Shown here: positions 17,031 to 27,391 of the stretch, one piece after another
Layout: each line of letters starts with the position of its first letter
Numbering within the stretch: position 1 is the first letter of the stretch
Assembly: GCA_035535995.1 (NCBI GenBank)
Contig: DATLOZ010000005.1
Coordinates: 372,001-436,000, forward strand
Direction of reading: 5' to 3'
DNA: 64,000 bases
Source of the DNA: JANYCO01 sp035535995
GTDB lineage: Bacteria; Bacteroidota; Bacteroidia; Cytophagales; Cytophagaceae
Program-made: the position numbers and the translations under genes
The notes under the pieces: generated by a model
Told to the model about the DNA's origin: nothing
Database searches by the model: none
What the model saw: only the letters and a program-made list of their open reading frames with translations

Positions 17031-20000
17031 TTATTCTAGGCCAATCATGATAAAAGCTCCCCAGTATTGAGGGTTATTGTATTTGGCCATAATTTCTTTT
17101 TTGGCTTCTACAAAAGCATTCCGTTTGGTTTGTCCGGAAAGCCATTTTTGGTAGAAAGATGCCATCAATTCAGTAGTCACTTCGTCGGACACTTTGAAAA
17201 GGCTCATGATGATCGTTTGCGAACCTGCCACGAGGAAAGATCGCTGAAGCCCGAGTACTCCTTCTCCCAGCTTCACCTCTCCCAGCCCGGTTTCACAGGC
17301 GCTGAGCACTACTAATTCTGTATTGTCAAAATTCAGGTTCATCGCTTCGTAAGCGGTAAGGATTCCATCTTCTTTGTTGAAAGCATAGACGTTTTCATTT
17401 TGAAGAATTTCTCCTCCGTTTTTCAAAAGTAGTCCTGAACGTAGTAATGGATTTTGTACTGCTTTCTCTGCTACTTCATCCAGCTCGCCTTCTTCAGCGT
17501 CTTCCAGGAAAAATCCGTGTGTAGCAATATGGAATACTTTCGGGCCCGACTGTTCTTTTACGCTTTCTTCAGTAGCCTCGTCGTAAACAAACACTTCAGT
17601 TTTGTATTTACTTCCGGCAAGAATATCGTTGATCTTTTTAATTTCCACCTGCGCACCTGGCAGCTGTGGTACACTTTTTTGTCCTGTATATCCCTGTTTG
17701 TAATAATCAGGGTTTCCAAGTAAGGTTACTTTTGCTGTAGTCGTCTTTGCATTATTCTTCTCTTTCTTAGCTGAAGCCTGGTTACGGTTTCGATCTATGA
17801 GGTCGCGCGAGCTTCCGATGAGGATGATCTTATTTTTATTGATGAGGAAGTTTCCGTCAGGAGTACGGAGTGTTTCCAGGTTGAGCTGGTTGTAAACACC
17901 GTCTGCGCTTAGGTAAACGGTTGTATTTTCATTCTTGATCAAAGGCGTAAGCTGCTCCCAGTATGCTTTGTAGGATTCCTCGTCTGGCAACTGGAATTTG
18001 ATACAGTTGCGGTAATACTTCATATATTTTTTCTGAAGCTCATGTCCGTTTTTAATCACTACAAAATCAGGAATATTTTTTGTGGTTTCCGAAACCGCCA
18101 TCATTGCATACCAAACCGTATCGGTGAATTTTTTATCGAAATAGCGGAAAGGCACAACTTCCAGCACTACTTCGTTTTTGCCTACTGTTTTCTTCAGCTC
18201 TTCCCAATCGTAGTGATTTTTCTTTTCATAGTTTTTGGCAAACAGTTCAGAACTCAGGCTAAGTTTCTTCTCCAGCTCTTCGATCTCCGTTTCCATTTTA
18301 GCAATATCGATCTCTGCTTCCTTACGCTGGCTGGCCGACATTGATACGGCAGCGCCCATATCTTCCTTCAATGATTGCCATCTTTCATAATTACCAATCA
18401 AAGTAGTATCGCCGCTGGATTGGATCTTTTGTTTTACCTTCACAGAAGAATTGAGCAAAATAGCTTTGGTACGAAGCGTGATGTTGTACACGGTACCAAC
18501 CATCTGGGGATAATCTTTGTATTGCGTAAAGGCAAGCGTTTTATAAAACTCATAATCGTTTTTCACTTTTTCCCAATAGTTCGCTTTCCCGCGCTCACTC
18601 AGGCCTGGGAAGATCTTATCCAAATAAAGCAATGACTTTTCGATTGTTTCTTCGGAGCTGCTTACAGACTTTTTAACATCACCCATGATATAATACATCT
18701 GTGCACATTTACCTTGCGCCTCTATATAGCCAGGGTGATTGTCATCAAAGATTGAGCGGTACATATCGCGGGAGGAGACGAATTGCTGGAGCGCTTCGTT
18801 GTAGTTTCCTTTCAGGTGTTGTAGTGTACCACCGATAAAATAAACTCTCGCGGAGTTTACATTTTCTTCGCCCAGTAGATCCTTCCAGATCTTCTTTGCT
18901 TGATCTATGTTTTGATACGCTTTTTCATAGTTGCCGGAATACATTTCGTACAACGCGCCGTTTTCTAGTGCCAGCGCATATTCCGGGTTGTTGGCGCCTA
19001 ATTCTTTTTGAATGATCCGGTACGAACGACTAAACATTTCGTCGATCGTTTCAGGTTTTTTCTCTACCGGAGCTGTTGTCGTATTGGTAGGTTGTGTGGT
19101 TTGTTTTTTAGGTTTTTCGCGTTTCGATTCTATCCCCCTCGTGGTACCATCGCCAGAGATAGCGGCTGTTCTGGATTCTGACTTGCTGGTCTGTGCTTTG
19201 AAAGCCAGATAATAATATTGCGCAAGCGCCAATTCGTGCAAATATTTACCAACCGAAATATTATCCGGACCGAATTGTTTGGTTTGAATTTCCACCACCT
19301 GGCGAATTGCTTTTTCTGCTTTTTCATAATCTCCTACTGCGAAATACAGTCTCTTGTGATACACCAGGCAAGCAGCGTATTTCAAAGAGTTGGAGCCAAA
19401 AAGTTCTTTCGAAATATTTTCCGCGCGTTGTATATTTTCTTCGGCTTCGTTATAATTTCCTGTTACAAGTTTTAGGTACCCTTTGTAAAGTAATGGATTG
19501 ATAAGAGTATGGTGTTTTTCGCCAAAACGTTTTTCCCTTCGGTCAATGATCTCGTTCAGGTTATCTTCTGTCTGCTGGAATTTTCCCAGATAGATATTCA
19601 AAAGAGAAATTTCTTCTACAGAAGCATAAAGCTGTTCTTCTGACTCGCTGGTAGAGCGGATCAATTTTTTAATGGCTGCAAGGGAGGAAGAGGCTTCTTC
19701 AAATTTACCTTCGACAATCTTCAAGCGTAGATTGGTTTCCAGCGCGTGTAGTTTATCTGTATTGTATTTACTTTGAGAATAGTTTTCAAAATTTTTCAGG
19801 GATGTACTGATCTTGTTTTCCGCTTCCTGGTATTTACCGGTGGTAATATCGAGGTTGGCATACTTTTCTAATACAATGGCGTAGGGAACAGAATTTTTAC
19901 CTGAGTTTTTTTCTGTCTCTTTCAACAGTTCTTCAAACAAAGCATAAGCTTTGGCGTATTTTTCCAATACTTCATAAAGCCTGGCTTCGCCGTAGCTATT

Positions 20001-21401
20001 CTTATAATAATTCCTGTTACCATGCGGAAGCTCGCGCCTGATCACCTGATCAAAACTATAGTTATAGATCTCTTCCGCTTCCTTGTAGTGATCGGTGTAT
20101 TCTGTAAAGAACTCTGCCTGGCGCAGCAGCAACAGATGATGTGCAGGAGCATCTTTGCCGTATAAATTCATCGAAACAGATTTAGCGTCCGACAATGCTT
20201 TTTCAGCTTTTTCCCAATCGTTTTGATTCAGGTAAACGGCATAGATCGTTTGCAGCGCTTGCAGGCGGCTCAAGTGAATAGCAGGCAATGATTCTTTAGA
20301 AAGATAATCTTCCAGGTGGCGTGCTGCACGTTTCCAGTTTCTGTTCGCGATCTCACGGTCTACGTCGATCAGGTTGTTGTTGAGATAAGGCAAACTGCTC
20401 CGTCCGTAGTAGCTCAGGATCTTTACGTCAAGGTCGTTGTTGCGGATCGACGCCTCTTCAAATTTTGATTGGCGAAGTAAATTCGTAATGATCTGTTTTT
20501 GGATCTCTGCGTATACAGGTGAGTTGGCTTTGTAATACTTGGTAGCCACGCCGGAAGCCTTGCCCAGCCAACGTGCCGCTTCTTTCAGCTCGTCGTTTTC
20601 AGCGGCCATCATTCCATAAAGCAAATAGGTTTTGGCGAGCACTCCTCCTTTATACCCAATATTTTTGCGGATCCATTCTGCATATTGATCCAACATAACA
20701 CTTGCCGAATCGGTACGCCCTTTTGAATAGACTACTTCTACCTGTAGCAGGATTGCTTTTGCATACAGTTCTTTTCTATTGAATAATTCAAATTTTGAGA
20801 GCTTTGCAAACGATACATTCCCCTTGCGGTCAAGCACTGAATCTTTGAGTACTATCCTTTGCTTGGCTGCACTGATCAGGAGATTGAGCGAATCGGATAC
20901 TTTGTTGAGATATGTTTTTTTATAAAGATATAAATAATGAAGATAACGTGCCTGCAGGATCTCATCGCGGAGCCTGTAATTGTCGGGCGGTGTAAGACTT
21001 GTAAGCAAAGAATCTGCCTGGTTGAATTTTCCTACTACTGCATATGCTTCGGCAATAAGCCTGTTTGCTTTGAGCTGGTAAAATAAATTATCTTTTGCCG
21101 ACGCTGCATAAGCACTGCGGGCAGAAGAAAGAGCGGTTTCGTATTTTTCAAACTTTCCAAGCTCTGCATAGATCATGGCTTCGTAAGCCTGGAAGGCTGC
21201 TACATAATAACTGCTTTGGCCTTTCTTCTTGGTATAATAGCGCTTCATTTCGCGCAGTCTTTTCAATCCCGTCTTATATTGACCCGATTCGTAGTACGTC
21301 TGGATCGCAGAGAAATTGCGCTCATCCGTTTTGGTCTGGGCGTGCAGCTCCGGGAGGAAGAAGAAAAATAAAATAATGGTTAAAAGAGATAATTGTTTCA
21401 T
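17031..21401 (-). CDS. Exported TPR-repeat protein with C-terminal CHAT protease domain, 1456 aa
   Basis: Large caspase-like (CHAT) protease with an N-terminal signal peptide (MKQLSLLTIILFFFFLPELHAQ), so it is predicted in the periplasm or outside. Residues about 25-950 are TPR-type helical repeats (for example NPEYALALENGALYEMYSGN, YNEAEENIQRAENISKELFG). A low-complexity TTQPTNTTTAP linker lies near 750-800, a coiled coil around 1030-1075, and CHAT from about 1090 to the end. The catalytic pair is visible: His in FHIATHGFF (about residue 1292) and Cys in VLSACETGLGE (about residue 1368). It starts 1 bp after the sprF-like gene, so it belongs to the same operon as the T9SS substrate. The role is unknown; regulated proteolysis of an envelope target is a plausible inference. 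Confidence 0.88.
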   Translation of the reverse strand: MKQLSLLTIILFFFFLPELHAQTKTDERNFSAIQTYYESGQYKTGLKRLREMKRYYTKKKGQSSYYVAAFQAYEAMIYAELGKFEKYETALSSARSAYAASAKDNLFYQLKANRLIAEAYAVVGKFNQADSLLTSLTPPDNYRLRDEILQARYLHYLYLYKKTYLNKVSDSLNLLISAAKQRIVLKDSVLDRKGNVSFAKLSKFELFNRKELYAKAILLQVEVVYSKGRTDSASVMLDQYAEWIRKNIGYKGGVLAKTYLLYGMMAAENDELKEAARWLGKASGVATKYYKANSPVYAEIQKQIITNLLRQSKFEEASIRNNDLDVKILSYYGRSSLPYLNNNLIDVDREIANRNWKRAARHLEDYLSKESLPAIHLSRLQALQTIYAVYLNQNDWEKAEKALSDAKSVSMNLYGKDAPAHHLLLLRQAEFFTEYTDHYKEAEEIYNYSFDQVIRRELPHGNRNYYKNSYGEARLYEVLEKYAKAYALFEELLKETEKNSGKNSVPYAIVLEKYANLDITTGKYQEAENKISTSLKNFENYSQSKYNTDKLHALETNLRLKIVEGKFEEASSSLAAIKKLIRSTSESEEQLYASVEEISLLNIYLGKFQQTEDNLNEIIDRREKRFGEKHHTLINPLLYKGYLKLVTGNYNEAEENIQRAENISKELFGSNSLKYAACLVYHKRLYFAVGDYEKAEKAIRQVVEIQTKQFGPDNISVGKYLHELALAQYYYLAFKAQTSKSESRTAAISGDGTTRGIESKREKPKKQTTQPTNTTTAPVEKKPETIDEMFSRSYRIIQKELGANNPEYALALENGALYEMYSGNYEKAYQNIDQAKKIWKDLLGEENVNSARVYFIGGTLQHLKGNYNEALQQFVSSRDMYRSIFDDNHPGYIEAQGKCAQMYYIMGDVKKSVSSSEETIEKSLLYLDKIFPGLSERGKANYWEKVKNDYEFYKTLAFTQYKDYPQMVGTVYNITLRTKAILLNSSVKVKQKIQSSGDTTLIGNYERWQSLKEDMGAAVSMSASQRKEAEIDIAKMETEIEELEKKLSLSSELFAKNYEKKNHYDWEELKKTVGKNEVVLEVVPFRYFDKKFTDTVWYAMMAVSETTKNIPDFVVIKNGHELQKKYMKYYRNCIKFQLPDEESYKAYWEQLTPLIKNENTTVYLSADGVYNQLNLETLRTPDGNFLINKNKIILIGSSRDLIDRNRNQASAKKEKNNAKTTTAKVTLLGNPDYYKQGYTGQKSVPQLPGAQVEIKKINDILAGSKYKTEVFVYDEATEESVKEQSGPKVFHIATHGFFLEDAEEGELDEVAEKAVQNPLLRSGLLLKNGGEILQNENVYAFNKEDGILTAYEAMNLNFDNTELVVLSACETGLGEVKLGEGVLGLQRSFLVAGSQTIIMSLFKVSDEVTTELMASFYQKWLSGQTKRNAFVEAKKEIMAKYNNPQYWGAFIMIGLE

Positions 21402-21402
21402 C

Positions 21403-22287
21403 TTAATTCAATCCGTAGCTTAACATGAATTCATTGGTGCTGAATTTCCCGATCTCGGAGGAGGAAGTTCCGATCTCATAACGATAGCCTACTTTCAGTT
21501 TTGTAGTAAAGGCTACCATACCGCTGAGCGCAACGATCTTAGGTGTTACATATCCTGCGCCGATCGTTACTGTCTGGTTAAACTCGAAACCGAGGTTAGC
21601 ACTCGCCATTACAGGTCTGGAAGGATAATACACTACCAAGGCAGAAGGCACCAGCGTGATGTATTCGCTCAGGTTAAACCTGGCGCCGCCCATAGCGGTG
21701 TAATTTCTTTTGATAGAACTATTACCGGCTTCGCTGGAGAAGAACTTTTTAGAATCTACCGAAAGCATATCCGGCGCGGAGACTCCTACATAGAAGATGG
21801 GTGTTTTATAGATCAACCCTGCTCCTATTCTTGGCACAGTACCTTTGCGGCTCGGGCCGTAGTACAACGGGTCGTTGTCGTCCCACTGGAAAAGATTTTC
21901 TCCAATATTGATCAGCGAAACTCCCGCGCGGATACCAGCTTGAAAATAACTTTCAGGGTTTACATACACACGGTAAGAAGCGTTTGCCAAAATATCATAA
22001 CGGGTAAAATTTCCGATCTGATCCCGGGACACAACCAGGCCGGCGCCTACATTTCTTCCTACGGGTGCGTCCACTACAAACAACTGAGTGGAAGGCGCGC
22101 CGGGTACATTTCTCCACTGCGCGCGGTGCAGCAACGTAGCGCGTACGCTTTCCGTAGAACCGGCGAATGCTGGATTGTAAAATAATTGAGTTTTGTAAAA
22201 CATCCCGATCATCGGCAGCTGCTGCGCTGTAGTCTGAAGGGCGAATACTGATAATAAGATCAGCAAACAAGTAGTTGTATATTTCAT
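21403..22287 (-). CDS. PorP/SprF family type IX secretion system membrane protein
   Basis: A 294-residue outer-membrane beta-barrel with a signal peptide (MKYTTTCLLILLSVFALQTTAQ) and the family start QQLPMIGMFYKTQLFYNPAFAG (shown here in parts: LFYNPAFAGS). Further family features are RAQWRNVPGAPSTQ, the DQIGNFTRYDILANASYRV region and a C-terminal YxLN-type end. SprF-like proteins are paired with type B T9SS substrates and tether or help export them. The substrate gene is directly upstream, 19 bp away with this start, and the CHAT protease gene follows directly. Confidence 0.93.
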   Translation of the reverse strand: MKYTTTCLLILLSVFALQTTAQQLPMIGMFYKTQLFYNPAFAGSTESVRATLLHRAQWRNVPGAPSTQLFVVDAPVGRNVGAGLVVSRDQIGNFTRYDILANASYRVYVNPESYFQAGIRAGVSLINIGENLFQWDDNDPLYYGPSRKGTVPRIGAGLIYKTPIFYVGVSAPDMLSVDSKKFFSSEAGNSSIKRNYTAMGGARFNLSEYITLVPSALVVYYPSRPVMASANLGFEFNQTVTIGAGYVTPKIVALSGMVAFTTKLKVGYRYEIGTSSSEIGKFSTNEFMLSYGLN

Positions 22288-22306
22288 AAGAGTAAGGTTC
22301 TTCAGC

Positions 22307-25300
22307 TTAGCGGCGTATTTCAATCATTCCTTTTAATTCTTTTTCTCCTGAGTTCTCATTGAAGAGATAAAAATAAACTCCGTTTTCGAGCGCTTTCCCA
22401 TTGTGGTAAGTGCCTTCCCAATCGTTTTGATAGTTGTCTGCCGAAAACAGAACGGCACCGTTGCGGTCAAATATTTTCAGGAAATTTGTTTTGCTCTTGT
22501 CTACATACCCGATCACAAAAGCATCGTTGAGGCCGTCGTCGTTTGGCGTGATGAGCTCGGTAGCTTTTAAAGCGGGAGCTGCGCCTATTTGTATTATGTT
22601 GATGAAAATTTTTGCAGAGCTTGAAGTATTGCCGCTGTGGTCAGCAATTGTATAGGAAAGCGTAACCAGTCCAAGTGCTCCTTCAAACGGAGTATAAAGC
22701 AGCACACCGGAACTATCAAATACAAAGGAACCGGAAGACGGCTCCAGGAACTTATCTTGTATTCCCGGATTTTCCATATCGATATCTACCAATGCTGTAT
22801 CGATCGAACTCATTTTAGCAACATCATTTTGCAGGATATAAATTTTTACCTGCTGTCCTACCAGGGTCTGCACCGTATCATTTTCTGCTACCGGAGGTTG
22901 CGGGGCTTTAAAAACTCCTACCGTCACATTTATGGTGTTTCCTGTGTATCGGTCTGTATCGAAGAGTTGAAGATCAAAAGAGAATGTACCTTCAACGCCT
23001 GTAAGCGTAACTGTTCCATCATGACCTATGATCGCCACACTGGAATCGGAGGTTTGTTGGAAATCAGCTTCGGTATTGATGTTGTCAATATTAGTAACGT
23101 ACTTGATCACCGGGTTCGGATCACTGATAAGTAAAGCGGTTTTATCAGCGCTCAGATCGGCGGTTTGTTTGTAGATTGTTAACGTTGCGGTAGCAGTATC
23201 CCCTATGTATTGTGTATTTGATTCCTGAATGACTGTAAGGGTATAACTATTGGAAGAAAGATTACCTGAACATGAAATAGTGATCTCACCGCTCAGCGTA
23301 TCTACAGTAGCACAATATCCCGATGGCGAAATATAATAGTACTTCGTAGCAGTACTACTTGTATTCACACGATACGTTTGATCGTCACTCTTTTTATTAA
23401 TTCCGGGTTTTTTAGAAGCAGACAATCCATAGGTCATTGGAATATCATCTATCGAAAGATTTGCACTAGGCAATACAGGTCCGGCGGCTACATTCATGGA
23501 GTAAGTAGTAGTGGTAGCCGTGGTACAAGGCAATTGCGCCACCCCGATCTGGATCGTGCTGAAATTACCTGTAACAGTAGGGATCCCGGAGATCAATCCT
23601 GTAGTAGCGTTGATGGAAAGTCCCGAAGGAAGGTTGTTAGCCGTCCACTGTGGATTGGTCACATTCGCGCTTTGCATCTGGAAAGAATAATATTGTCCGC
23701 TCGTTGCATCGCTGATAGTAACAGTAGTTGTCTGAGGAGTGAGGTAGTTAATGGTACCAACGGTGTTTATTGCTTTATAACTGAAAAATGCATTACAAGG
23801 TCCTATGTTGATCGTGCCAGGGTTATCGAGCGTATTAATGACAGTAATATTATCGCCACTATATACATCAAGCGTGATCGAACCGTTTGCCAGGGATAGG
23901 TTACTGCAAATAAAACCTCCCGAACTGGTTTTGTAAGAAGCGGCAAGGATCACATCAGAAGAAGAAGTAGGAACTCCGTTGCTCCAGCCACCACTGGTCC
24001 AGGTAGTAGAATTGGCTTGTGGAGGATATCCACCCGAAAAATACACCTGGACTCTATTGCCTTCCGTATCGGTTACATAAATATTTTGCGTACCCGGATC
24101 TATCCATACATCACCGGCCTCTGCTACCTGATTGTAGCCACCGCCTTGCGGAGCAAAAGAAGTATAGAACGTTCCGTTTGCTAAAAACACTTGTACAAAA
24201 GCAAAGGATTGATCGGCTACATAGACGTAGTCATTCCCATCCACGCCAACACCTGCTGGCAATTGGAACTGGCCGGTACCTGTACCATTGGATCCCCAAG
24301 TACCAAGATATGATCCGGTAGAATCAAATCTCAAGATCGAATAACTGCCCTGGTTGGAGACGTAGAGATCTCCATTACTGTTGATCCCGATTCCTTTTGG
24401 ACTTGAGAGATATCCAGTGCCTATAATTTTTGAGAATCCTCCTGTAGGTGTAAACTTCTGGATCCTTCCATTAAATTCATCGACTACATAAACGAACCCG
24501 TTTTTTATTTCTACATCCTGTGGACCTGAAAATTGCCCCGGGCCACTGCCACTGCTTCCCCATTGTCCTTTTGAATTGCCCAACAAGTCGAACATCTGGA
24601 TTCTATTATTTCCATAATCTGTAACATATAAATAATTGTTGAAAGGATTATAAGCAATACCTGAAGGATTTACAAACTGGCTTAAGCCGGAGCCATAAGC
24701 TCCCCAGGAGAGTACATAATTTCCATTAAAATCATATTTCTGAATACGACTATTACTCTGATCCACTACGTACACATTCCCGCTTGCATCAGTTACAGAT
24801 GCCACAGGCGACCGCAGTGCACCGGGCTCCGTACCATCTAATCCCCATGTACCAACAAAACTTCCTGTCTCTGTGAAATATTGAATTCTTTTATTGTTCT
24901 GATCTGCTACATAAATATTGCCACCATAAGCCGCAATACCTCCCGGGTTATTAAACTGACCATTACCACTACCGGATATCCCCCATTCATTACTATAAAC
25001 ATTGCTGGTATCCCATATCTCTACGCGCATGCTGGACGCTCCGTTATCAGTAACATATACATTACCATTGTCATAAGTAATGTCTATAGGATTGTTAAAC
25101 TGTCCAGGGTTTGTTCCTGCACTACCGAAATAAGAAAGAAAAGTACCATCCGAAGCAAATTTTTGAACTCTCTGATTTCCTTTATCTACTACATAAACTG
25201 TTCCTAGTGCATCAACTGTAATACCGTGAGGTTGGTTAAAGCTACCTGGAGCAGTACCAGTACTTCCCCAGGTAGTCACATAAGCCCATGCATTATTAAA

Positions 25301-25783
25301 TTTCTGTATACGTCCATCCGTTCCTGATACATACACATTACCGGAAGCATCGGTTGCGATGCCAGTGGGATAAATAAACTGCCCCGGCGCACCTCCGTAT
25401 CCTCCCCAACTGGTAACATAATTACCACTAAAATCAAAAACCTGGATCTGGTTGTTGCCGTTGTCTGCTACATATACATAGTTGTTGGTCGGATCTACTG
25501 CAATATCGGAAGGAGCACTAAACAGTCCCGGGCCGCTTCCGGCTGCTCCCCATTTTGTAACAAAATTACCGGTGGAAGAAAATTTTTGAATATTGTTGGC
25601 CATAAGGTCCAGTACAAAGATCTCACCACTACTGGCAGCGGCCACACTTGTAGCATTTTGAAAATCCACCAAAGGTGTTGGCTGTTTGTATCCGCTGATC
25701 TCTGTATCGTAGCCTTGAGCATTTACAGAGCCTGAATACAGCGCACACGCAAATAGCGGCAGCAAAAAAGAAAATCGTTTCAT
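22307..25783 (-). CDS. Secreted NHL-repeat protein with T9SS type B (gliding-motility C-terminal) sorting domain, 1158 aa
   Basis: Signal peptide MKRFSFLLPLFACALYSGSVNA. Residues about 25-580 hold a series of roughly ten to twelve NHL repeats, each like GNVYVSGTDGRIQKFN or NIYVADQNNKRIQYF plus WGSxGxxPGQFNxPxGI. Such repeats build beta-propellers. The centre carries Ig/cadherin-like stretches (for example VAENDTVQTLVG). Residues about 1075-1158 form the gliding-motility-associated C-terminal domain (ELITPNDDGLNDAFVIG ... NGVYFYLF), the signal for T9SS export in SprF-dependent fashion. First gene of the set, with the SprF-like and CHAT genes following. Ligand unknown. Confidence 0.92.
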   Translation of the reverse strand: MKRFSFLLPLFACALYSGSVNAQGYDTEISGYKQPTPLVDFQNATSVAAASSGEIFVLDLMANNIQKFSSTGNFVTKWGAAGSGPGLFSAPSDIAVDPTNNYVYVADNGNNQIQVFDFSGNYVTSWGGYGGAPGQFIYPTGIATDASGNVYVSGTDGRIQKFNNAWAYVTTWGSTGTAPGSFNQPHGITVDALGTVYVVDKGNQRVQKFASDGTFLSYFGSAGTNPGQFNNPIDITYDNGNVYVTDNGASSMRVEIWDTSNVYSNEWGISGSGNGQFNNPGGIAAYGGNIYVADQNNKRIQYFTETGSFVGTWGLDGTEPGALRSPVASVTDASGNVYVVDQSNSRIQKYDFNGNYVLSWGAYGSGLSQFVNPSGIAYNPFNNYLYVTDYGNNRIQMFDLLGNSKGQWGSSGSGPGQFSGPQDVEIKNGFVYVVDEFNGRIQKFTPTGGFSKIIGTGYLSSPKGIGINSNGDLYVSNQGSYSILRFDSTGSYLGTWGSNGTGTGQFQLPAGVGVDGNDYVYVADQSFAFVQVFLANGTFYTSFAPQGGGYNQVAEAGDVWIDPGTQNIYVTDTEGNRVQVYFSGGYPPQANSTTWTSGGWSNGVPTSSSDVILAASYKTSSGGFICSNLSLANGSITLDVYSGDNITVINTLDNPGTINIGPCNAFFSYKAINTVGTINYLTPQTTTVTISDATSGQYYSFQMQSANVTNPQWTANNLPSGLSINATTGLISGIPTVTGNFSTIQIGVAQLPCTTATTTTYSMNVAAGPVLPSANLSIDDIPMTYGLSASKKPGINKKSDDQTYRVNTSSTATKYYYISPSGYCATVDTLSGEITISCSGNLSSNSYTLTVIQESNTQYIGDTATATLTIYKQTADLSADKTALLISDPNPVIKYVTNIDNINTEADFQQTSDSSVAIIGHDGTVTLTGVEGTFSFDLQLFDTDRYTGNTINVTVGVFKAPQPPVAENDTVQTLVGQQVKIYILQNDVAKMSSIDTALVDIDMENPGIQDKFLEPSSGSFVFDSSGVLLYTPFEGALGLVTLSYTIADHSGNTSSSAKIFINIIQIGAAPALKATELITPNDDGLNDAFVIGYVDKSKTNFLKIFDRNGAVLFSADNYQNDWEGTYHNGKALENGVYFYLFNENSGEKELKGMIEIRR

Positions 25784-26029
25784 ATAAGGTAAATTGATAA
25801 GCTGATTTATATTTTACTCCCCTGACCAGAACAGATATAGCTTTAAAGCGGAGTTAGAACTTTAAAAGTAAGCCTTATTTGCTTCTTTTTACAAAAATTA
25901 ATGAAAAAAATATGAACAATCTTGATTTATACCTATATCCTACAAATAAGTATTCAAAAAATGATCTTGCTTTCGTTAAAAATGCATAATAGAAAACATT
26001 TCTACCGTTGTTTTTATTGTTTTATAAAA

Positions 26030-27214
26030 TCACCACAGCCAAAATTTCACTATCTCTCCAGCCTGTATAGCTTCCCTTTCTGATTCGTGCAATGCCAGGC
26101 CTTGTGAATACAAAATAGAGGTTACATCGCCAGAGCCATTAAAGGTTGCGGGTTTCAGACTTGTCATTTGTTGACTCTCAAGTATGCAAGGAAAATATTC
26201 GTCGAGTTTTACTTTTTTCTTTTTAGCAACTGCTAAAGGCAATCTCCATTCTGGCAACGCTGGTAAGCCATAACATTGACGAAGAAAAGGTTCTATAAAA
26301 AGTTTAAATGCTACTTGTACCGACATTGGATTTCCCGGAAGTGCAAAGACCACACCTCGCTTGCTTCTTCCAAACCAGAGCGGCTTTCCGGGTTTTATGG
26401 CTACTTTATGAAAGAGTTTTTCTACCCCCGCTTGCTGCAAAATTTCCGGCACAAAATCGGCATCGCCCATTGACACGCCTCCGCTCAGGATCAGGATGTC
26501 TGCGCTGAGTTGGGCTTCTATGGCTTGCTGCAGGAGTTGTTTATTATCTTTTACCAATATTCTTGCAGCGAGTGGAATATTATATTTCATCAAAAAACCT
26601 TCTACTGCATAGCTATTAGAATCTCTGATCTGATGCTCCAATACTTCGTTTCCCAGAGAAACAACTTCATCTCCCGTAGAAATTATAGCGACCTTCGGTA
26701 GTTTGTATACATTTACTTTGTCTTTGCCTAGCACGGCCAAAGCCGCCAACTCAGGAGCAGTAAGCAAAGTATTTTCTTCCAGTACAAGTTCCCCTTTCTT
26801 TCGGTCCTCTCCTTTCGCTGCAATATTTTGTCCTTTTTTTAACGAATCAATTTGAAAAACTACAGTGTCGTTGATTTGTGTAGCATCTTCCACGCGTATG
26901 ATGGCATCGGCTTCTAAAGGAGTAGAGGCGCCGGTCATTATTTTATAACATTCTCCTTGTTTGATCTTTTTGGCAGAAAGCGCTCCCGCAAAAATTTCTT
27001 CTGCCACCGTAAAACTTCTGATCCCTTTATCAAAATCTTCCGAACGCAATGCATACCCATCCATTGCCGCACGGTGAAAAGGCGGATAATCCCGATCAGC
27101 CTCCACAGCTATTGCCAGTACACGCTGATAAGCGTCACCAAGAAGTATTTCTTCTGTACCAAACGAATGCGCCTGCTGAAGTATAAGTGCCTGTGCCTGC
27201 TGAACGGTAATCAT
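26030..27214 (-). CDS. moeA: Molybdopterin molybdenumtransferase MoeA
   Basis: Inserts molybdate into adenylylated molybdopterin, completing Moco. 394 residues, standard length. Visible motifs: ADRDYPPFHRAAMDGYA near residues 39-55, MTGASTPLEADAIIRVED, the GDEVVSLG and SGGVSMGDADFVP boxes of the MogA-like domain, and FALPGNPMSVQVAFKLF. It is the last gene of a minus-strand cluster that contains moaCB and nirBD, separated from moaCB by a palindromic repeat. Confidence 0.96.
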   Translation of the reverse strand: MITVQQAQALILQQAHSFGTEEILLGDAYQRVLAIAVEADRDYPPFHRAAMDGYALRSEDFDKGIRSFTVAEEIFAGALSAKKIKQGECYKIMTGASTPLEADAIIRVEDATQINDTVVFQIDSLKKGQNIAAKGEDRKKGELVLEENTLLTAPELAALAVLGKDKVNVYKLPKVAIISTGDEVVSLGNEVLEHQIRDSNSYAVEGFLMKYNIPLAARILVKDNKQLLQQAIEAQLSADILILSGGVSMGDADFVPEILQQAGVEKLFHKVAIKPGKPLWFGRSKRGVVFALPGNPMSVQVAFKLFIEPFLRQCYGLPALPEWRLPLAVAKKKKVKLDEYFPCILESQQMTSLKPATFNGSGDVTSILYSQGLALHESEREAIQAGEIVKFWLW

Positions 27215-27265
27215 TTTAAATTTAGAGTTCCCCTTTTAAGTATTAAGATTAATAATGGATGCAAG

Positions 27266-27368
27266 ATACCAGATGCCGGATACCAGATAGTTTAGATAAA
27301 ACAACTCTGTTTTACAAATAAACTAAAAGACAATGTCATTACTTTCGCATTTATCCGGCATCTGGTAT
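27266..27368. repeat. Palindromic repeat family C, copy 1 (moaCB-moeA gap)
   Basis: The left arm ATACCAGATGCCGGATA (27266-27282) is the exact inverse of TATCCGGCATCTGGTAT (27352-27368), 17 bp. The loop is about 69 nt and AT-rich. The same word (ATACCAGATGCC / GGCATCTGGTAT) occurs at 30540-30655, 41990-42036 and 55732-55797, and partly at 36337-36425 and 49871-49900. It fills a gap inside a minus-strand gene set. Confidence 0.85.
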
Positions 27369-27391
27369 TTATTTGTTTCCTCTCCATACTG

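Noticed and set aside
24100..25700. Regular DNA repeats as a possible CRISPR or satellite
   Set aside because: They are the codons of the NHL repeats. Units vary and code for the GQFNxPxGI pattern. No CRISPR array is present in the window.
25863..25895. TTTG ... TACTTTTA as promoter of the NHL protein gene
   Set aside because: The spacer is 21 bp and the -7 box has a mismatch at the last base. Too weak to list as a feature in an AT-rich stretch.
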